From: DASSFZ01 sp036514635 | GTDB lineage: Bacteria > Chloroflexota > Anaerolineae > Fen-1058 | NCBI GenBank assembly: GCA_036514635.1 | Contig: DATBWU010000120.1 | Coordinates: 1 to 61,544 of the forward strand | Length of the DNA: 61,544 nt | Reading direction: 5' to 3' | Part shown: positions 21,990 to 29,092 of the stretch, in pieces | Layout of the letters: the number at the start of each line of letters is the position of its first letter | How positions within the stretch are numbered: position 1 is the first letter of the stretch | The notes under the pieces: model-generated | Databases searched by the model: none | Seen by the model: the letters and a program-made list of their open reading frames with translations, nothing else | Told to the model about the DNA's origin: nothing | Made by a program: the position numbers and the translations under genes

Positions 21990-23358
21990 CCCGTCCCCAT
22001 ATCCCCATTCCTTGTTTGCTCCCCTGACCGGCCAGAAAATCTTCGGACGAGACTTACCGGACTACGAGGCACTGACCGATTGCATCCGCTGCGGGCGCTG
22101 CCTGCCCGTATGCCCCACATATCAGCAGACCACGCTCGAAACGCAGTCGCCGCGCGGACGGTTAAATCTGTTGCGCGCCGTCGAAGACGGCAGGCTGCCC
22201 CTCGAAGAAGCGAGCGTCGAAGCGCATCTGTATCACTGCCTCGACTGTCGCGCCTGCAACACCGTCTGCCCGGCGGGCATCCCCATCGGCGAGCTGATCG
22301 TTCAAGGCCGCGCCGCCGTCGAACACGCCCATCCGCGCAACTGGATCGTCCGCTTTGCGCTGAACGTCGTCCTCGCCTCGCCTCGACGTGCCGAACTCTT
22401 CGCCGCGCCGCTGCGCCTACTCCAGAAACTCAGACTCGATCGACTCGGCGTGTTTCTCTTCGGCTGGATTCCCAAACTTGGCCCGGTAGTGCGCGACCTG
22501 ATTCAAATGGCCCCGCCGCTATCCAGGCCGCTCCGGCGCGAACTCGCCAACCCACCAACCATCCAGCTATCCAACCAACGAATCAACGAATCAGCGAGTC
22601 AGCGAAAGTATCGTGTCGGATTCTTCTTGGGCTGTGTCATGAACGTGGCCTTCGCCGATGCCAGCCGCGCCGCCGTCGCGCTCATGCAACGTTTCGGATG
22701 CGAAGTTGTCACGCCGAAGGATCAAGTGTGTTGCGGCGCGCCGCATGACGATCAGGGATTGAAGTCCAAGGCGCGCGCGTTCGCCATGCGCAACATCACC
22801 GCGTTCGAGCGCCTGGGCGATTGGGATGCGATCGTGGCCGACTGCGCCGCGTGCAGCGGGTTTCTCAAAGAGTACGCGCACATCCTCCGCAGCGATGACC
22901 GCGAAGCGTGGGCCGATCGGGCGCAACGCTTCTCCTCGCGAGCACGCGACATCACCGAATGGCTGGACGAGATCATGCCAGATTCGCCGGCTAAAGCCGG
23001 CACTCCGGCTCGAAAGATGACGTATCACGAACCCTGCCACCTCGCCAACGTGCAGGGTGTCCGCCGGCCGCCGCGTGCGCTGCTCGCCCGGCTATCGAAT
23101 CTCGACCTGCGCGAATTGCCCGACGCGACCCGGTGCTGTGGCAGCGCCGGCATCTACAACCTGACGCACCCGGTCATGTCCAAAGAACTGCTCGACCGCA
23201 AAATGGCCGATGTGACTGCGACCGGGGCCGAAGTTGTCGTTAGCGCCAATCCGGGTTGTTTGCTACAATTGGAATGGGGCGCGAAGCGGCATCGGATGCC
23301 GATCGCGGTGAAGCACATTACGCAAGTCATTCAGGAAACGTTGAATGAGGACCGCTGA
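21979..23358 (+). CDS. glcF: Glycolate/lactate oxidase Fe-S subunit (GlcF-like)
   Basis: A 459-aa Fe-S protein with two N-terminal [4Fe-4S] motifs (CIRCGRCLPVCPTY, about residue 35, and CLDCRACNTVCPAG, about residue 88) and two CCG domains (CCGAPHDDQG and CCGSAGIYN), as in GlcF and heterodisulfide-reductase-D-like proteins. It would take electrons from the FAD subunit GlcD, whose gene is two genes downstream, and pass them to the quinone pool. The TTG at 21979 overlaps the Uma2 gene by 11 bp and has no good Shine-Dalgarno, so the start is uncertain. Two inter-domain stretches (about residues 191-209 and 335-346) are encoded by repeat-like DNA. Confidence 0.87.
   Translation: MKSNPSPYPHSLFAPLTGQKIFGRDLPDYEALTDCIRCGRCLPVCPTYQQTTLETQSPRGRLNLLRAVEDGRLPLEEASVEAHLYHCLDCRACNTVCPAGIPIGELIVQGRAAVEHAHPRNWIVRFALNVVLASPRRAELFAAPLRLLQKLRLDRLGVFLFGWIPKLGPVVRDLIQMAPPLSRPLRRELANPPTIQLSNQRINESASQRKYRVGFFLGCVMNVAFADASRAAVALMQRFGCEVVTPKDQVCCGAPHDDQGLKSKARAFAMRNITAFERLGDWDAIVADCAACSGFLKEYAHILRSDDREAWADRAQRFSSRARDITEWLDEIMPDSPAKAGTPARKMTYHEPCHLANVQGVRRPPRALLARLSNLDLRELPDATRCCGSAGIYNLTHPVMSKELLDRKMADVTATGAEVVVSANPGCLLQLEWGAKRHRMPIAVKHITQVIQETLNEDR
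22549..22606. repeat. Intergenic-type low-complexity repeat inside glcF
   Basis: CCAACCATCCAGCTATCCAA, then units of the form AATCAACG / AATCAGCG / AGTCAGCG. It is complementary in style to the TTGGATGG run before mrp. It is read in frame as a Ser/Asn/Gln-rich linker between the N-terminal cluster domain and the first CCG domain. Confidence 0.65.
22986..23006. repeat. Hairpin repeat inside glcF
   Basis: A perfect stem GCCGGC (22986-22991) with loop TAAA and complement to 23001, followed by ACTCC. The CCGGCACTCC part matches the palindrome at 40842-40903. It is read in frame as SPAKAGTPA between the two CCG domains. Confidence 0.6.
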
Positions 23359-23416
23359 AGGCTGAATTCAGCGCTCCACAATCCGCGTTTCCGTACAGCC
23401 GGGGGAGTCTACCAAT

Positions 23417-24403
23417 ATGGCCACAGTATCCGTCGAAGCGCCGCCCGCGCAGGAACAACGTATCGTCGGCGTGCGCTTTCAGTCGGTCGGGAAAATCTAT
23501 CATTTCGACGCAACGGCATATCCCGATTTACGCAAGGGCGACTGGGTAATCGTCACCACTTCGCGCGGTCGGCAGATGGGCGAGATTGCTGCGCTCGACC
23601 CGCCAAAGAATGGCGACGCCGACGGCCCCTTCAAGCCGATCGATCGCCTGGCGACCAATCGCGATCTGGCCGTGCGTTACTATTGGCAGCAGAAAGAAGC
23701 CGAGGCGCTGGTCATCGCCCGCGAGAAGTCCAAGGCGCTCGGCCTGCCCCTCAAGATCATCAAAGCCGAGTACACCTTTGATGGATCGCGCCTGGCGATC
23801 CTGTACGCGGCGGAAGAGGAAAGACCCGACACCGGCAATCTGCTGGGCGAAGTGCAAAACGCCTTCAAGGCGAAGGTCGAGCTGCGCCTGATCGGCCCAC
23901 GCGATGCGGCGAAGATCATCGGCGGGGCCGGTGCGTGCGGCCTGGACACGCGCTGCTGCTCGATGTTTCTGACTGAGTTCAGCCCGATCTCGATCAAGAT
24001 GGCGAAGGAGCAAGGCATCTCGTTGAACCCGGCGGAGATCACCGGCATGTGCGGCCGCCTGCGCTGCTGCCTGATCTACGAATTCGAGCAATACGTGGCT
24101 GCGCGCAAGACGTTGCCCAAGCGCGGCAAAGAAGTCGGCACTCCGTTCGGCCAGGGTCAGGTCGTCGATGTGCTGCCGCTGAAAGAGTCGGTGCTGGTGC
24201 AGGTCGACGAGAGGATTCACGAAGTGCCTCGTGATGCCATTCAGCCGCTGGCCGAGCTTCAGGCGTTGGAGCAAAAGGCGGCATCGCCGTGCGGCCTGAA
24301 CCCAGGTTGCTCGTGCAAGCACGCCAAGAAGAAACGGTCGGACGCGAGCGCTAAGCGCGGGCCGGACAAAGAACGCGGGCGCGAGAGCGAATCGGGCACG
24401 TAG
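23417..24403 (+). CDS. ricT: RicT/YaaT-like PSP1 domain protein
   Basis: A 328-aa PSP1-domain protein. The core (about residues 15-265) contains the conserved Cys motifs GACGLDTRCCS and MCGRLRCCLIYE and the segment FSPISIKMAKEQGISLNP, diagnostic of the family. In Bacillus, RicT (YaaT) with RicA and RicF forms a Fe-S-containing complex that directs RNase Y-dependent mRNA maturation; the cysteines here fit cluster binding. The C-terminal 60 residues are a basic, Cys-containing low-complexity tail (CGLNPGCSCKHAKKKR). GGGGGAG lies upstream of the ATG. The gene lies between glcF and glcD, and the glcD GTG follows one base after its stop codon. Confidence 0.88.
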   Translation: MATVSVEAPPAQEQRIVGVRFQSVGKIYHFDATAYPDLRKGDWVIVTTSRGRQMGEIAALDPPKNGDADGPFKPIDRLATNRDLAVRYYWQQKEAEALVIAREKSKALGLPLKIIKAEYTFDGSRLAILYAAEEERPDTGNLLGEVQNAFKAKVELRLIGPRDAAKIIGGAGACGLDTRCCSMFLTEFSPISIKMAKEQGISLNPAEITGMCGRLRCCLIYEFEQYVAARKTLPKRGKEVGTPFGQGQVVDVLPLKESVLVQVDERIHEVPRDAIQPLAELQALEQKAASPCGLNPGCSCKHAKKKRSDASAKRGPDKERGRESESGT

Positions 24404-24404
24404 T

Positions 24405-25835
24405 GTGGCGACCACGACGGCGGCGCTGATCAGTGAATTGCGATCGGCCATCGGCGCGGAGCGCGTCTCGATCGATCCGGCCGATCGGGTGGTCTATTCG
24501 TACGACGGCGCGTGGGCGGAAGGCCGACCCGCCGTCGTATTGCATCCCGCGACGACCCGGCACGTGGCCGAGATTCTGCGCATCGCGGATCGCGAGTGCA
24601 TCCCGATTGTCCCGCGCGGCGCGGCGACCGGCCTGGCGGGCGGCGCGGTTCCGGTCGAGGGGGCCTGGTGTCTCAACCTGGCGCGGATGAACCGGATACT
24701 GGACGTGTCTGCCGCCGATTCAGTCGCCGTCGCTCAACCGGGCGTGGTAACGACGACGCTGCAGCAGGAATCCGAGAAGCACGGCCTGTTCTACCCGCCG
24801 GATCCGGCTTCGCTGCACATGTCGACGATCGGCGGCAACGTCAGCACGAACGCGGGCGGGCCGCGCTGCCTGAAGTATGGCGTGACGGGCGATTACGTGC
24901 TCGGTCTGGAGATCGTCCTGCCCGGCGGGCGCGTCATGCGCACCGGCCGGCGCACAATCAAAGACGTATCTGGATACAATCTCACCAGCCTGTTTGTTGG
25001 ATCCGAAGGAACGTTGGGCGTTATCACCGAGGTGACGTTGAAGTTGATCCCTAAACCCGCCGCCCAGGCGACCGCGCTGGCGGCTTTTCCGCGCCTGGCC
25101 GAGGCGTGCGAGGCCGTCGGGCGAATTCTGGCGTCGGGCATTGTGCCGCTGGTGACTGAGTTGATGGATCAGGCCGTCACGCGCGCCGTCGCCGCGTTTC
25201 AGAGCGAGCCGGCCTACGCGCGCCGAGGCACGCGGACGCGATTGCCGGTCGAGGCCGAAGCAGTGCTGCTCGTGGCAGTCGACGGTGATCGCGATCAGGT
25301 CGAGCGCGACATCGATGTGATCGCCGGCGTGCTGCGCGACTCCGGTGCGAGCGAAGTTCAGCGCGCGCGCGATACCGCCGAAGCCGAGACGCTGTGGGAA
25401 GCGCGCCGATCGGTGTCGCCGGCGATCATGCGTCTGGCGCACGATAAGTTCAGTGAAGACATCGCCGTACCGCGTGGACAGATTCCGCGTATGGTCGAGC
25501 GCATCCAGAAGATAGCGAAGGAACACGATTTGCATATCGCCGTGTACGGTCACATCGGCGACGGCAACCTGCATCCGACCATCCTGTGCGATCGGCGTGA
25601 TGCGGCGATGCTGAAGCGCGTGCAATCGGCGGCCGCTGCGATCTTCGACGCGGTGATCGACCTGGGCGGGTCGATCACCGGCGAGCATGGTATCGGTATA
25701 GCGAAAGTCGATCACGTGCGGCGCAGCACCGATCCCATTGCACTCGAGGCGATGCTGGCGATCAAGCGCCTGTTCGATCCGAACGGCATCATGAATCCCG
25801 GCAAGAAACTCCCGGTTGGGATTTCGGAACGATGA
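24405..25835 (+). CDS. glcD: FAD-binding glycolate/lactate oxidase subunit (GlcD-like)
   Basis: A 476-aa FAD-linked oxidase. The N-terminal PCMH-type FAD domain (about residues 35-215) shows PRGAATGLAGGAVP, YPPDPAS, STIGGNVSTNAGGPRCLKYG and SEGTLGVITE. The C-terminal domain carries the metal-binding-type motif HIGDGNLHP and the end GEHGIGIAK...AIKRLFDPNGIMNPGK. It oxidises a 2-hydroxyacid such as glycolate or D-lactate, passing electrons to GlcF. The GTG start lies one base after the ricT stop, indicating tight coupling. No GlcE is present, so a GlcD-GlcF pair is expected. Confidence 0.92.
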   Translation: MATTTAALISELRSAIGAERVSIDPADRVVYSYDGAWAEGRPAVVLHPATTRHVAEILRIADRECIPIVPRGAATGLAGGAVPVEGAWCLNLARMNRILDVSAADSVAVAQPGVVTTTLQQESEKHGLFYPPDPASLHMSTIGGNVSTNAGGPRCLKYGVTGDYVLGLEIVLPGGRVMRTGRRTIKDVSGYNLTSLFVGSEGTLGVITEVTLKLIPKPAAQATALAAFPRLAEACEAVGRILASGIVPLVTELMDQAVTRAVAAFQSEPAYARRGTRTRLPVEAEAVLLVAVDGDRDQVERDIDVIAGVLRDSGASEVQRARDTAEAETLWEARRSVSPAIMRLAHDKFSEDIAVPRGQIPRMVERIQKIAKEHDLHIAVYGHIGDGNLHPTILCDRRDAAMLKRVQSAAAAIFDAVIDLGGSITGEHGIGIAKVDHVRRSTDPIALEAMLAIKRLFDPNGIMNPGKKLPVGISER

Positions 25836-26125
25836 TTGCGGATTGCGAGAGCATTCGGTAATTCGCAGGCAGCGCCCGGTGATGAATCACCGGGCTAAAA
25901 AGCGAAGCCTGCTGAAGCAGGCGGCTGGCCGCTTCAGCCGGATTGATCCGGCTTTTCTTGATTAGCCCGACGATTCATCGTCGGGCGACAGGCTGCTCAA
26001 GAATCTTGATCTACTGCTTAATAGTCCTGGATTCTGCGACACTCTCGACTACGGATTGCTGATTGCAGATTGTCGATTGAAGATTGTAGGTCGACTCCCG
26101 ACCCTCACTCTCACTGAGGCAACGT
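25836..26125. repeat. Hairpin cluster and GATTG low-complexity DNA
   Basis: No gene. Hairpins in series: a 9-bp stem GCCCGGTGA with TGAA loop (25874-25895), GCCTGC with TGAA loop (25907-25922), a weaker GCCGGA with TTGA loop (about 25935-25950) and a 9-bp stem GCCCGACGA with TTCA loop (25965-25986). The last is identical to the hairpin at 5708-5729. Then follow irregular GATTGC/AGATTG units (26053-26090). Confidence 0.75.
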
Positions 26126-26827
26126 ATGGCTGAAGATCAACCGCGAACCCTGAATAAAGTGCTGGTCATCCTGGCTCACCCCGACGATCCCGAATTCTTC
26201 TGCGGCGCGACGATCGGCAAGTGGGCGAAGGAAGGCAAGACCATTCGCTACTGCATGTTGACTTGCGGCGACAAGGGCAGCGACGACCCGACCATGACGC
26301 ACGATCGCTTGTGCGCCATCCGCCACGAGGAACAGACCAACGCCGCGCGCGCCCTGGGTGTGACCGATATCGTGTGGCTGAATTATCTCGACGGCGAGCT
26401 TGTCCCGACGCTTGAAACGCGCCTGCGCGTCGCGCGCGAGATTCGCAAGTTCAAACCCGACATCGTCCTCACCTGCGACCCCACGCGCGTGATCAGCGCC
26501 TTCGGCACGATCAATCATGCCGACCACCGCGCCGCCGGCCAGATCGCGCTGGATGCCATCTTTCCCGGCGCGGGCAATCGCATGTACTTCACCGAGCTTC
26601 TGGCCGAAGGGCTGGAGCCGCATCAGGTCAAAGAAGTGTACATCGCCGGCGCGGAGCATCCCGACACGGTCATCGACGTGACCGACACCTTCGACTTGAA
26701 ACTCAAGGCGCTGCGCGAGCACAAGAGCCAGATCAAAGACTTCGACGCGCTGGAGAAACGATTGCGTGCGCGCTTCGGCAAGAACGGCATTTTTGTCGAG
26801 ATGTTCAAGAGGCTGGTGTTGGCGTAA
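26126..26827 (+). CDS. PIG-L/LmbE family deacetylase
   Basis: A 233-aa zinc-dependent deacetylase-like protein of the PIG-L family. The AHPDD motif (residues 17-21) and the later NHADH (H-x2-H, about 131-135) supply the metal ligands and catalytic Asp. Relatives act on N-acetylglucosaminyl conjugates (GlcNAc-PI, mycothiol and bacillithiol precursors, diacetylchitobiose). The substrate here is unknown; the lack of thiol-cofactor neighbours gives no clue. GAGG lies before the ATG. It is followed 19 bp later by an M20 amidohydrolase, suggesting an operon of amide-bond hydrolases. Confidence 0.9.
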   Translation: MAEDQPRTLNKVLVILAHPDDPEFFCGATIGKWAKEGKTIRYCMLTCGDKGSDDPTMTHDRLCAIRHEEQTNAARALGVTDIVWLNYLDGELVPTLETRLRVAREIRKFKPDIVLTCDPTRVISAFGTINHADHRAAGQIALDAIFPGAGNRMYFTELLAEGLEPHQVKEVYIAGAEHPDTVIDVTDTFDLKLKALREHKSQIKDFDALEKRLRARFGKNGIFVEMFKRLVLA

Positions 26828-26846
26828 GGCGGGGGCAGGAGGAGCG

Positions 26847-28028
26847 ATGTCTTCGATCAACTTCAAATCTGAAGCGCTGGCGATGAAAGATCAGCTCGTC
26901 GTGTGGAGGCGCGACTTTCACCGCCACCCCGAACTGGGCTTTCACGAAGTGCGCACGTCGGGTATCGTGGCGAAGCACCTGATCCACCTGGGACTTGAAG
27001 TGCAGACGGGCGTCGGCAAGACGGGAGTGATCGGCCTGCTGGAAGGCGCCAAGCCCGGGCCGGTGGTGATGCTCCGCTTCGACATGGACGCGCTGCCGAT
27101 TCACGAAGAGAATCAGACCGACTACGTTTCCCAGACGCCCGGCGTGATGCACGCCTGCGGCCACGATGCGCACACGGCTATCGGCATGGGCATCGCCCAA
27201 CTGTTGGCGAGGCATCGCGATCGAATCGGCGGCACCGTCAAGCTCGTGTTTCAGCCCGCCGAAGAAGGCTTCGGCGGCGCGCTGGCGATGATTCAGGACG
27301 GCGTGTTAGAAGGCCCGCGCCCCTCGGTCTCGATAGGCCTGCATGTCTGGAACGAAGCGCCGATCGGCCAGGCGCTCGTCGGTGCTGGCGCAGTGATGGC
27401 CGCCGCAGGCATCTTCAAGATCGTCGTGCGCGGGAAGGGCGGGCACGGCGCGCAACCGCACCGGGCGGTCGATGCCGTGCTGGTTGGCTCGGCGATCGTG
27501 AATGCCTTGCAGACGATTGTGGCGCGCAACGTCAACCCGAGGCGGACCGCCGTCGTCAGCGCGTGCACGTTCCATGCCGGGAATGCGTTCAACGTCATCG
27601 CCGAAACCGCCGAGTTATCCGGCACCTTCCGCTCGTTCGACGACGAGACGCACGAGTTATTGACACGCCGCATTCGCCAGGTGGCAGAGGACACGGCGGC
27701 GGCGTTAGGCGCGACGGCGGAGATGGATATTCAGCCCGTTGCGCCAGCGACGATCAACGACGCGGGCGTGGCGGCCGTCCTACGCGAGATCGCCGCCGAT
27801 GTGTTGGGCCAGGCCCAAGTCAGCGCGGACCAGTTCACGATGGGCAGCGAGGACATGAGCGAGTTTCTGAAGCGTGTGCCGGGTTGCTTTTTCTTCCTCG
27901 GCTCGCGCAACGACGCCCGGGGCTTCAACGCGCCGCATCACAACCCCCACTTCGACATCGACGAAGACGTGATGCCGCTGGGCGTGGCGATCCTCGCTCA
28001 GTCGGCGATGCGCTACCTTTCGAATTGA
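26847..28028 (+). CDS. M20 family amidohydrolase
   Basis: A 393-aa metal-dependent peptidase/amidohydrolase of the M20D group (IAA-amino acid hydrolase, hippurate hydrolase and N-acyl-L-amino acid amidohydrolase relatives). Motifs: FHRHPELGFHE, RFDMDALPI, the metal-binding MHACGHDAHTA, the general-base pair in QPAEEG, and the dimerisation domain starting VVRGKGGHGAQPH; HNPHFDIDE supplies the last ligand. The ATG at 26847 has a perfect AGGAGG ten bases upstream; the longer open frame to 26766 is spurious. It likely cleaves an N-acyl or N-aryl amide in the cytoplasm. Confidence 0.92.
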   Translation: MSSINFKSEALAMKDQLVVWRRDFHRHPELGFHEVRTSGIVAKHLIHLGLEVQTGVGKTGVIGLLEGAKPGPVVMLRFDMDALPIHEENQTDYVSQTPGVMHACGHDAHTAIGMGIAQLLARHRDRIGGTVKLVFQPAEEGFGGALAMIQDGVLEGPRPSVSIGLHVWNEAPIGQALVGAGAVMAAAGIFKIVVRGKGGHGAQPHRAVDAVLVGSAIVNALQTIVARNVNPRRTAVVSACTFHAGNAFNVIAETAELSGTFRSFDDETHELLTRRIRQVAEDTAAALGATAEMDIQPVAPATINDAGVAAVLREIAADVLGQAQVSADQFTMGSEDMSEFLKRVPGCFFFLGSRNDARGFNAPHHNPHFDIDEDVMPLGVAILAQSAMRYLSN

Positions 28029-28057
28029 TGGCTCTCCCGGATCGAACGGGAAATGGA

Positions 28058-28208
28058 ACCGCGAAGACGCCAAGCGCGCCAAGTTTTCCGAATCTTCGCG
28101 GTCTTTGCGCCTTTGCGGTGAGTTTTTTCCCGCCCAAGCCGGAAGAGCCGAATTGATTTTGGGGTGCGGGTAAACACTGGTTCTGATCCGTGTTTTCAGT
28201 GTTTATCC
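28058..28208. repeat. Two palindromic repeats between M20 and S51 genes
   Basis: First: AACCGCGAAGACGCCAAG...GGTCTTTGCGCCTTTGCGGT (about 28058-28119), of the 'accgcgaagacgcc' group. Second: GTAAACACTG...CAGTGTTTATC (about 28169-28209), a smaller inverted repeat. Both lie just before the next gene. Confidence 0.6.
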
Positions 28209-28231
28209 GTGTCCAATTGCTTCAGAGGACA

Positions 28232-28921
28232 ATGACGCAGGCGGGACCGCTTAAGTGGCGAACGGGTGAGGGCTGGCTGGTGCTGATCGGCGGCAGTAGC
28301 GGCGGCTGGCGCACGACCCAAGCGATCGACCGCGCCGCCATCGACGCGATGAGCGATGAAGCGCCGATCGCGTTCGTGCCCGCCGCCGGCTGTTCCTCCG
28401 ATTACGGCGAATCGTTCCTGGAGCATTACACACGACTGAGTGCGCCGGCCGGGTACGTCGTGCCGATTCACGATAAAGCATCGGCGCACGATCCGGCTAA
28501 CGCGCGACGCCTGGTGCAGGCCGGGCTGATCTACTTCGGCGGCGGCGATTCGCGGTTGCTCCTCGACACGCTGACCGGCACGCCCGCGCTCGATGCGGTG
28601 GTGGCAGCCTTTGCCGCCGGTGCGGTGATCGTCGGCGCAAGCGCCGGCGCGATCGCGCTCGCGGCGTGGGGCGTCTCCGCCGATCCGGGTGTCGGCGTGT
28701 TGAAGGGTTGGGGCTGGCTGCCGCAGGCGATCGTGTCCGTGCATCATACGCCGGAGCGTGCCGGGGCGCTGCGCGCCGCGTTGATCGAGCATCCCGATCT
28801 GCTCGGTATCGGTCTGCCTGAGGATGGCGCACTCGCGCTCAGCCCGGACGGGCGGGTCGCCACGTGGGGCCGTGGGCAAATCACGGTCACGCTGGGGTCG
28901 AAGTTTTATCCGGAAGGATGA
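28232..28921 (+). CDS. S51-type (cyanophycinase/peptidase E-like) serine hydrolase
   Basis: A 229-aa protein with the class I glutamine-amidotransferase-like fold of family S51. It has GWLVLIGGSS at the start, YFGGGDSRLLLDTL, and the nucleophile motif G-A-S-A-G-A (Ser about residue 134). Members include alpha-aspartyl dipeptidase and cyanophycinase. Length is shorter than typical cyanophycinases (about 270), so a dipeptidase-like role is equally possible. The ATG at 28232 with AGAGGA upstream is chosen; the open frame extends further 5' into repeat DNA. Confidence 0.8.
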   Translation: MTQAGPLKWRTGEGWLVLIGGSSGGWRTTQAIDRAAIDAMSDEAPIAFVPAAGCSSDYGESFLEHYTRLSAPAGYVVPIHDKASAHDPANARRLVQAGLIYFGGGDSRLLLDTLTGTPALDAVVAAFAAGAVIVGASAGAIALAAWGVSADPGVGVLKGWGWLPQAIVSVHHTPERAGALRAALIEHPDLLGIGLPEDGALALSPDGRVATWGRGQITVTLGSKFYPEG

Positions 28922-28940
28922 ACGCGGAGGAATCTGGGGC

Positions 28941-28956
28941 GCAGGCTTCAGCCTGC
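28941..28956. repeat. TTCA-loop hairpin
   Basis: The stem GCAGGC and its complement close a TTCA loop, the reverse-complement form of the hairpin in repeat copy A (9478-9493). It lies just after the S51 gene and could end its transcript. Confidence 0.55.
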
Positions 28957-29092
28957 AGCATGGCATATAGTGCGTAGCACGTCAGTTGCGCGGAGTATCA
29001 ATCTCAAGTAGAGTGTGCCTGTTGATTCATCGCCACATGCGCTCGAAGGCCAGCCGTCTTCGGGCGCTCATTTCCAAACCGGGAGGAGCCTC

